Below, in pieces: positions 27,056 to 32,758 of a stretch of DNA of 32,758 bases. Position numbers and translations under genes: made by a program. The stretch spans positions 1-32,758 of the IMG/VR virus record IMGVR_UViG_3300044301_001729; one strand, given 5' to 3'. Origin of the DNA: a virus. The first letter of the stretch is position 1, and every line of letters begins with the position of its first letter. A model generated the notes under the pieces. That model made no database searches, was not told the DNA's origin, and saw only the letters and a list, made by a program, of their open reading frames with translations.

Positions 27056-30000
27056 TTAGTTAGCTCCTACTAATTCTTGCATTTCTGTCCACATATCCTT
27101 GTTTTCTGGATTTCTTTGTTTCTTTTCTACAGTGTCGTAATATTGTAATTCGTCTCCGATATCTTGCAGTGTTCCAGAAGGGTCTCGACCTGTGGCTAAG
27201 CCATAAGACGTGAAAAAACGAATCATACTTTTCATACTTTCTCTGCCTCGCATCATATTCATTACTCGATTAAAAACGTCTTGATCTAATAACATCTCTC
27301 CTAGTAGTGTTTTTGAATTGTTTGATTGTCTGTTTGTAAGAGCCGTTATTCGTCTACCTGTTTGGGTTAATGGAGCAATTAACATTCTTTGTAAAAACCT
27401 AGCTCCCTCTATATTTGAACCTAAACCATATTCCCCTGCTTGCAGTTCTTTAATAATTTTTTCAGACGGTTCTGCTCCCAATTCTCTTTGAACCATACTA
27501 TTTAACACTTTTAGATTTTTTATAAACTCAGGTCCTTCTTTCCCTAATAAAGGGTTCATAAAACTTTCAAAAGTTAATCGCTCACCTACAACATCTTCGG
27601 GACCAAAACCGTCAGTTAATAATCTATTTAAGTCGTCCGCCTCAAGCGCCCAACCGCCCCCTCTTCTCGGTTTTATCATGTTTTGCATAACATATCTTTT
27701 AGTAACTTGAGCGATTTGTTTTTGTAGTTCAGGGTTATCTTTTACTAAATTTCTTAAATACTCAACATCTTCTAAAACACGCCCAGATTGTTTTGTAGTT
27801 CTTCCTGTCGCTAATATACTTTCAACAATATTAGTTACTCTTTTATCAGGATCTACCGTAGCTAAACCAAAACGCGCTTCTATCCTTGCTATGTCTGTTT
27901 CTATATTATCTAAGGTTTTTATAACCTTATCATTAAAAGATTTCACAGTTCCGAAGCGAGACGTAAACTTCTCTTCTCCAAAAACTGATTTTAACGTTCC
28001 TTCGTGATCTTTAATAAATTGCCTGTAATCTTTAGCTATTTGGAACGGTGTTTTATTAGGCGCATCTAAAACTTCTCGTTGTATGTGTGCTGTCAAACCC
28101 TCTTGTAACTGTAAAACCTCATCAGAACCTTCTTTTTCTAATACTTTCATTAAATCAGTCATAGGAGTGTTTGTTCTACTGCCTTTTGCTGTTGTGTTAA
28201 ATACATACTCAGCAATCTTTTCAGGTCGCTGCTGCTGTATGATTGATCGTATAGCCTCACTGTTAGAAAGTCTTAAAGCTTCGGTTTGATTTTTCCAAGC
28301 AGCTATTAAATCTTCTCCATAGTCATTTGCTCTCATCCAATCTCTTAATGCTTTAGTTTGAGTAATCTTTATTCCTGATTCCGCAGAAGCTCCTTCTTTT
28401 AGAAGTTGATTCATTTGTTTTTCTAATCCGCGTTCAAGCCCTCTTGCATATTTTGCTATTCCTTTTTTATGTTCAGGTAAATTACTAGCAAAATCATTTA
28501 ATGCAACTCTAGCATCGTTTAATTCTTGTAAAGTAAAACTAGGGGATTCAAATTGTCCTTTTTTCCCTATTCCTCTTAATCTATTTAAGATGGATTTAGC
28601 TCCTGTTGGTAGTTGTTGGAATAAACTATCAACAGCTTCATCCCCATCAATACTTTTGAAAAGTTTAGTGGCGTCTCCTTTGTTAGCGCTTAACCAATCT
28701 TGAGTGGGTTTTCTTGTATAGCCCGCTCCTGTTTTTAGATTAGTGTACCGTTCATTACTTAACGCTTTTTGCCAATCTTCGTTAAACGGTTTAACATATG
28801 ATTTTCTAATCTCATTTAATCTGGTTTGGAATCTCTCAAATATAGGACCACTAGACGCTTCTGGATTATCTACTTGTTTAATTATCGCGCCAGCAGCAGC
28901 GGCATCTTCCGCCCCGCCTACTTGTAATCTTACTTTATCGATCATCTCATAAGCTTCGTCAGTAAAAGCGTCTATATCTTTTTGTGCTAATACCCTAAGA
29001 CCTTCTGAAACAGTTGCTCCTGTGGCGGGTCCTGTAGGAGACGGACCAATTTTTTCCCCTAAGACTCTAACAAACTCATCGATAACCTTTTTATTTCCTT
29101 TCTTTATTTCCTCATAGAGTTTGCGTAATCCAGGATCATCAGCGTATTTTAAAAATAATGTTTCTAAATCAGCTCCTGATTGAGTTCCTGCTTGTGCGGG
29201 CATCGTAGGGTTATACCCTTCTTTTGGAAATTGTGCTCCGTATCTATCCACTAAGTCTTGTATTTGACTTCTTATTTCTTTTACAGAAACTTCGTCTCCG
29301 TATAACATTCCTGGACTAACAACGTCTTCTCCTTTTTCCCTCGCCGCAGCATCTCTATACGCCTGATCTATTTCCTTCAACATTGCGGGAGGAACATCAG
29401 TTTTAGTTACTGCTTTCCAAGTTTTTATAATAGCATCCGCACTCAGACCTATCGCAGCAGTTCCTGCAAACGCCCACGCTCCCACAACTCCTGCTTCTTT
29501 TAACATTTCATCAGGGTCCATATCGTGCGCACCCATTTTATAGCCTGCCACTAACCGTAGCCAGTCGCCTGCAGTTGCGCCCAATGCTGCCGCTCCTGAA
29601 AGTCCTAGAGTTTTTCCAGCTTTTTTAAAAAGAGTTTCCGACGCAGCACCTGCAGGAGTAAATTTTCTTGCTGCCCAAACAGTTAAACCAATATCTCCTG
29701 CGATTGCAGGCGCTTCTTGTACTAGAAAGTTATAAACATCTTCTCCAGTAGCGTACGGCGTATTTATTAATTGGAAATCTTCCTCTCCTTCTGGTTTATA
29801 AAGCACACCTAAAGAAGGATCACTTGGATTTATATATCGATAGTCCCCCTTTAATCCATGTTGTTCTCCTACAAGTTTAATTTGTTCTGCAGTCATGTTA
29901 CGAGGACCAAAAGCTAATTTAGTTCTAAAAGAAGCCCCTTCTCCAAAATCATCAAACTGTAATTCGTTTCGAGGATCGAATCCTTTTGCAGCTATTTTTC

Positions 30001-30433
30001 TTGCTCGGTCTATTCCCCAAGGCTCACTAGGAGGAGGTGATGGAGGTCGGTTATACCGTAATTGATCCATTTGTCTTCTTTCTACACCTTCAGGACTATT
30101 CCATTCATCTAATCTTTGCATATATTCGGGGTGAAACTCACGCATATCGTATTCGATAGGAGCTCGGTTATATGGTGCTACTCTTGTTTCAAACTGTTTT
30201 GTCATAGCTTGTTTTATTTTATTTATATCTGAAGGAGTATACAGATTAAAAGATAAAGCTAAGTCGTTTAAAGAAGGATCCGCTAAATGAGCCGCCAGTT
30301 CTAGTTCTTTAGGTGATAACAAATCACCGTAAGTAACATTAGGATTATCCTTTAGTCCACGAGCAGCTAATTGGTCTGCCACGCGCCTTCTTTCTTCGTA
30401 AAATTGATTTTCTTGTTCTTGTGGGGTTGCCAT
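27056..30433 (-). CDS. Large internal virion (ejection-type) protein
   Basis: 1125 residues. The N-terminus is helical and charged. Residues about 207-241 (LGVLYKPEGEEDFQLINTPY, then GEDVYNFLVQEAP) lead into Gly/Ala-rich hydrophobic stretches at about 243-256, 275-297 (LGLSGAAALGATAGDWLRLV) and 314-336 (AGVVGAWAFAGTAAIGLSAD), an arrangement seen in phage proteins ejected into the cell envelope. The remainder is long and helical, with no peptidase or transglycosylase signature that I can see. Size and place among virion genes compare with T7 gp15/gp16-type core proteins, but no sequence homology is claimed. Confidence 0.72.
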   Translation of the reverse strand: MATPQEQENQFYEERRRVADQLAARGLKDNPNVTYGDLLSPKELELAAHLADPSLNDLALSFNLYTPSDINKIKQAMTKQFETRVAPYNRAPIEYDMREFHPEYMQRLDEWNSPEGVERRQMDQLRYNRPPSPPPSEPWGIDRARKIAAKGFDPRNELQFDDFGEGASFRTKLAFGPRNMTAEQIKLVGEQHGLKGDYRYINPSDPSLGVLYKPEGEEDFQLINTPYATGEDVYNFLVQEAPAIAGDIGLTVWAARKFTPAGAASETLFKKAGKTLGLSGAAALGATAGDWLRLVAGYKMGAHDMDPDEMLKEAGVVGAWAFAGTAAIGLSADAIIKTWKAVTKTDVPPAMLKEIDQAYRDAAAREKGEDVVSPGMLYGDEVSVKEIRSQIQDLVDRYGAQFPKEGYNPTMPAQAGTQSGADLETLFLKYADDPGLRKLYEEIKKGNKKVIDEFVRVLGEKIGPSPTGPATGATVSEGLRVLAQKDIDAFTDEAYEMIDKVRLQVGGAEDAAAAGAIIKQVDNPEASSGPIFERFQTRLNEIRKSYVKPFNEDWQKALSNERYTNLKTGAGYTRKPTQDWLSANKGDATKLFKSIDGDEAVDSLFQQLPTGAKSILNRLRGIGKKGQFESPSFTLQELNDARVALNDFASNLPEHKKGIAKYARGLERGLEKQMNQLLKEGASAESGIKITQTKALRDWMRANDYGEDLIAAWKNQTEALRLSNSEAIRSIIQQQRPEKIAEYVFNTTAKGSRTNTPMTDLMKVLEKEGSDEVLQLQEGLTAHIQREVLDAPNKTPFQIAKDYRQFIKDHEGTLKSVFGEEKFTSRFGTVKSFNDKVIKTLDNIETDIARIEARFGLATVDPDKRVTNIVESILATGRTTKQSGRVLEDVEYLRNLVKDNPELQKQIAQVTKRYVMQNMIKPRRGGGWALEADDLNRLLTDGFGPEDVVGERLTFESFMNPLLGKEGPEFIKNLKVLNSMVQRELGAEPSEKIIKELQAGEYGLGSNIEGARFLQRMLIAPLTQTGRRITALTNRQSNNSKTLLGEMLLDQDVFNRVMNMMRGRESMKSMIRFFTSYGLATGRDPSGTLQDIGDELQYYDTVEKKQRNPENKDMWTEMQELVGAN

Positions 30434-30435
30434 TA

Positions 30436-32106
30436 TTAATACAGACTCTCTAGTTCGTCTAAATCCTTTTGAAGTTGTTTACGGGGCTCAGTTCTTTCAG
30501 TACCCATTTCCCTTAACTCTTTACGTCTTGTGTGTTCTCGGTATTTTTTAATATCTGGAATATCTCCAAAACGTTTATAAAAGTCTTTAAATTCATAGTT
30601 TGCAGCGTCTAACCAATCAGGTTTTCCATTAACCGTAGGAGGGATCCAATAACCCGCGATAATTTGCGTGAATTTTTCGTCATCCAATGGATAGCGCCCC
30701 GTTGTTAATCTATTTTGAGAAATTGCTCCCCTTATTGTATTATCTGTTGAGTTTACTAAGGTATCTACAAAACCCAATAAATTATCTTTAGCGGTTTGTG
30801 CGTCTTGCGTAGCGCCAAAACCTACCATTTCTAAATGGAAGGCTAAATCTTTATCAGATAATGTTCTGCCCGTTTGACCATTAGCCGCCGCAGCCATATA
30901 AGCTAACTGTAGCATAGTTGCTCTAGTTCGTACGTTGTTATACGCCATATCTCCTAAAGAAGCTTTGAAGTTAGTTCCTGGATTACCTTCTTCGAAAGCT
31001 TGCATAGCGGCTTTCATTTGTGCGTCATCCCCAGACTGTATAGCTTGATACAAACGTTTAGCTAGTTGACCAGAACCTTCTCTACCTATAGACCCTGCTG
31101 TTCCATCACTTAAATCATCGGCATCAGCAAAAGCATTTAATACATTACCTCCCCCCATTAGTGCACCTATTTGTTCAAAATTAGCTGTTGCACTGTTAAG
31201 TAAATTTCCTATACTGGTTACTACCGTTAATGGTTCTTGAGTTGGATCTGCTATACCCGCATCAAACATTTTAATAGCCTCGTTTGCTAAGGTTACCGTT
31301 GATATTAAAGCTGTGTCTTTTGCATTAAGTTCTACGTCAGCTTTCATCAGCTCTTGTAAGCGTGGGTCTTTTAATTCTGAAGCTAAACTCATACTTGGTT
31401 GATATTTTTGTTCTATCCAATTACCCTCCAATGCTTTTATATTGGTATACCCTGTTTTATCATCGTTCATTACCCAGACATCCCCTCTAGGGTCAGCAAA
31501 CCCACTACGACGATCAGTTACCCCTAGTCGAGCTTTATCGGCATCTTCAAAAACTTTATAAGTTAAATTATCTACGTCTTCAAGAGCACTTGTTAGAAAA
31601 GTTCCTCTACTGGCTCCTTTAGCCAGTCGAGCGTCTTCTTTTCCTTTTCTAATTCGCATATATGTGTCTGCGTAATCTTTAGCTCCCCTATCCATAGACC
31701 CTGCAGCTAGAATATGTGCAATCTCGCCTAAACCAAAACTGTCCTTTTCTTCAGGAGGTCCGAATTGTTTATACGTTTCTAGCATAGCTAATTTTTTTCT
31801 ATTATCTTCCGCCGCTGCTAAAGTTGGTTCTTGTGATAATCCGCCTAATGAAGATAAATATTCTTCGTCACTCAATATTTCAGGGTCTTTATCAAAAAGA
31901 CTAAGTAATCCTTCTACAGCAATAGGTGCAAGAGAACCATATTTTTCTTTAGTTGTGGGCTCAGGTGCTCTCCTAACAGGTCCACGAGGAGTTGGAAAAC
32001 GCACAGGAGACGGTTGTAGTGTTACAGGAGTGATTCCAGGAGATTGTTGTCCCCCGAACGTTGGGAAAGGCAAAAAACCTCCTATTCCTTTATTTCCATT
32101 TGCCAT
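30436..32106 (-). CDS. Internal virion-type protein with GQTGRxLSDKD motif
   Basis: 556 residues. A Pro/Gly-rich N-terminus (FPTFGGQQSPGITPVTLQPS) is followed by helical segments. Residues about 395-445 contain MLQLAYMAAAANGQTGRTLS followed by DKDLAFHLEMVGFG, a motif recurrent in marine phage structural proteins and also found in the 205-aa protein here. Ends in a charged helix (RKELREMGTERTEPRKQLQK). AGGAG precedes the ATG. Likely a core or ejection protein; evidence is composition and context. Confidence 0.72.
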   Translation of the reverse strand: MANGNKGIGGFLPFPTFGGQQSPGITPVTLQPSPVRFPTPRGPVRRAPEPTTKEKYGSLAPIAVEGLLSLFDKDPEILSDEEYLSSLGGLSQEPTLAAAEDNRKKLAMLETYKQFGPPEEKDSFGLGEIAHILAAGSMDRGAKDYADTYMRIRKGKEDARLAKGASRGTFLTSALEDVDNLTYKVFEDADKARLGVTDRRSGFADPRGDVWVMNDDKTGYTNIKALEGNWIEQKYQPSMSLASELKDPRLQELMKADVELNAKDTALISTVTLANEAIKMFDAGIADPTQEPLTVVTSIGNLLNSATANFEQIGALMGGGNVLNAFADADDLSDGTAGSIGREGSGQLAKRLYQAIQSGDDAQMKAAMQAFEEGNPGTNFKASLGDMAYNNVRTRATMLQLAYMAAAANGQTGRTLSDKDLAFHLEMVGFGATQDAQTAKDNLLGFVDTLVNSTDNTIRGAISQNRLTTGRYPLDDEKFTQIIAGYWIPPTVNGKPDWLDAANYEFKDFYKRFGDIPDIKKYREHTRRKELREMGTERTEPRKQLQKDLDELESLY

Positions 32107-32115
32107 TTTATTCTC

Positions 32116-32758
32116 CTATAGGAATGATCCATAATTACCTAATCCATAATTTTGGGAAGTGCTAAAATAACCTCCCAAACCACCACCATATCCTGGACCG
32201 CCAGGTCCAGTTCCAGGATTACCTCCAACGCCTCCATATCCAGGAGGAGGGGGTCCTCCTACTGCTGTTCCACCGATTGTTCCTCCTGCGGGAGTGTAGT
32301 TAGCATAATTCGAGGGGGCTCCCCCTGCGTAACCATAACCACCTGCTAACGGTCCAAGAGACGCGGTAAGCGCTCCTACGTTTTGTAATGTTTGCATTGG
32401 TAAGTTATATTGACCAACAAAGTTTTGGTAATTAAGATCCATAAGCGACTGGCTTCTTCCTCGACCGAGTCCACCCATGCCCATCATGCGTTGAATATCT
32501 TCTCCTTGTAATCCTTGAAGTGCTGGAGCCATACCGCCGTACGCACCTCCAAAGCCTGCTAAGCCTTGACCACCTTGTAATCCCATTCCAAAATAACCTT
32601 GTCCTAGTTGTGATTGAAGCCCTGCTAATCCTCCTAATCTACCCATTCTTGATTCAAAAGCTTGTTGAGCTCTATTAGCGGCGTCTTGATAGCCTCCAGA
32701 ACGAATATTTCCAACAGCTTCGGCTGCTCCTCTAGCTGTATCTGCCGCTAAATCTTTC
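32116..32758 (-). CDS. Partial Gly-rich virion protein, N-terminus beyond the window
   Basis: The frame is open to the right edge: upstream of the internal ATG at 32644-32646 it reads KDLAADTARGAAEAVGNIR, then SGGYQDAANRAQQAFESRMG, so that ATG is probably not the start. The visible 214 residues are Ala/Gln-helical at first, then extremely Gly-rich (GGLAGLQSQLGQGYFGMGLQ, PGTGPGGPGYGGGLGGYF). The pattern of an Ala/Gln helix plus a Gly-rich tail is typical of phage internal or tail-associated proteins, for example T7 gp14-like proteins. No specific family can be named. Confidence 0.7.
   Translation of the reverse strand, partial: KDLAADTARGAAEAVGNIRSGGYQDAANRAQQAFESRMGRLGGLAGLQSQLGQGYFGMGLQGGQGLAGFGGAYGGMAPALQGLQGEDIQRMMGMGGLGRGRSQSLMDLNYQNFVGQYNLPMQTLQNVGALTASLGPLAGGYGYAGGAPSNYANYTPAGGTIGGTAVGGPPPPGYGGVGGNPGTGPGGPGYGGGLGGYFSTSQNYGLGNYGSFL

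Noticed and set aside
32116-32646. Complete 176-aa Gly-rich gene starting at 32646
   Set aside because: The frame stays open to the right edge with plausible coding sequence and no ribosome site at that ATG, so the gene is treated as partial.
1-32758. tRNA genes, integrase or a lysogeny module
   Set aside because: I saw no cloverleaf-like sequence, no tyrosine or serine recombinase motifs and no CI/Cro-type gene pair; reading by eye could miss a tRNA.

Overview
The window reads as most of the genome of a tailed double-stranded DNA bacteriophage. It is AT-rich, about 93% coding, and made of tightly packed genes joined by 1-14 base stop/start overlaps (TAATG, ATGA, TGATG). All genes but one lie on the minus strand, so transcription runs from high to low coordinates. 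The protein families (L-type family A polymerase, spanin pair, DUF932 protein, abundant small conserved phage proteins) are those of marine phages infecting Alphaproteobacteria or similar hosts. That habitat is an inference from family resemblance. I saw no integrase, repressor, tRNA or RNA polymerase. The repeated sigma70-type promoters suggest use of host RNA polymerase.

In the direction of transcription: (1) 32758-25014 is a virion block with a Gly-rich protein cut by the window edge, a 556-aa protein, an 1125-aa protein with membrane-active stretches, a 473-aa protein with nine YDDS repeats and poly-proline, and a 205-aa Pro-rich protein. (2) 25017-23575, on the plus strand, is a lone SNF2-type helicase with its own regulatory region. 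(3) 23250-9711 is the replication and nucleotide block: small early proteins, a probable ssDNA-binding protein, an archaeo-eukaryotic-type primase, an AlkB-like dioxygenase, a UvrD-like helicase, a probable DNA base hypermodification cluster (methyltransferase, a protein related to the alpha-glutamyl/putrescinyl-thymine pyrophosphorylase and hmdU-DNA-kinase helical family, a thymidylate synthase homologue, an Nmad1-like protein), DNA polymerase, a PD-(D/E)XK nuclease and a DUF932 protein. (4) 9711-4134 is an accessory block of about 20 very small genes, including dUTPase, a DUF1281-like protein and several zinc-binding proteins, driven by repeated promoters and ending at a strong terminator. 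(5) 3823-1 is a packaging and lysis block: terminase small subunit, two duplicated modules (paralogous small proteins with repeats, promoter and terminator), an i-spanin/o-spanin pair, an unknown protein, and the first 33 codons of what may be the large terminase.

The most interesting features are the putative thymidine hypermodification cluster (14196-17601), which lacks a visible kinase; two related regulatory regions in opposite orientation (about 3850-4080 and 23340-23520), each carrying TCTATTAG-type sites, upstream of the terminase operon and the lone SNF2 gene; and the duplicated repeat/promoter/paralog modules beside the terminase gene, which could be part of the packaging site. The TTTACT-N16/17-TATAAT promoter family ties the early and accessory operons together.
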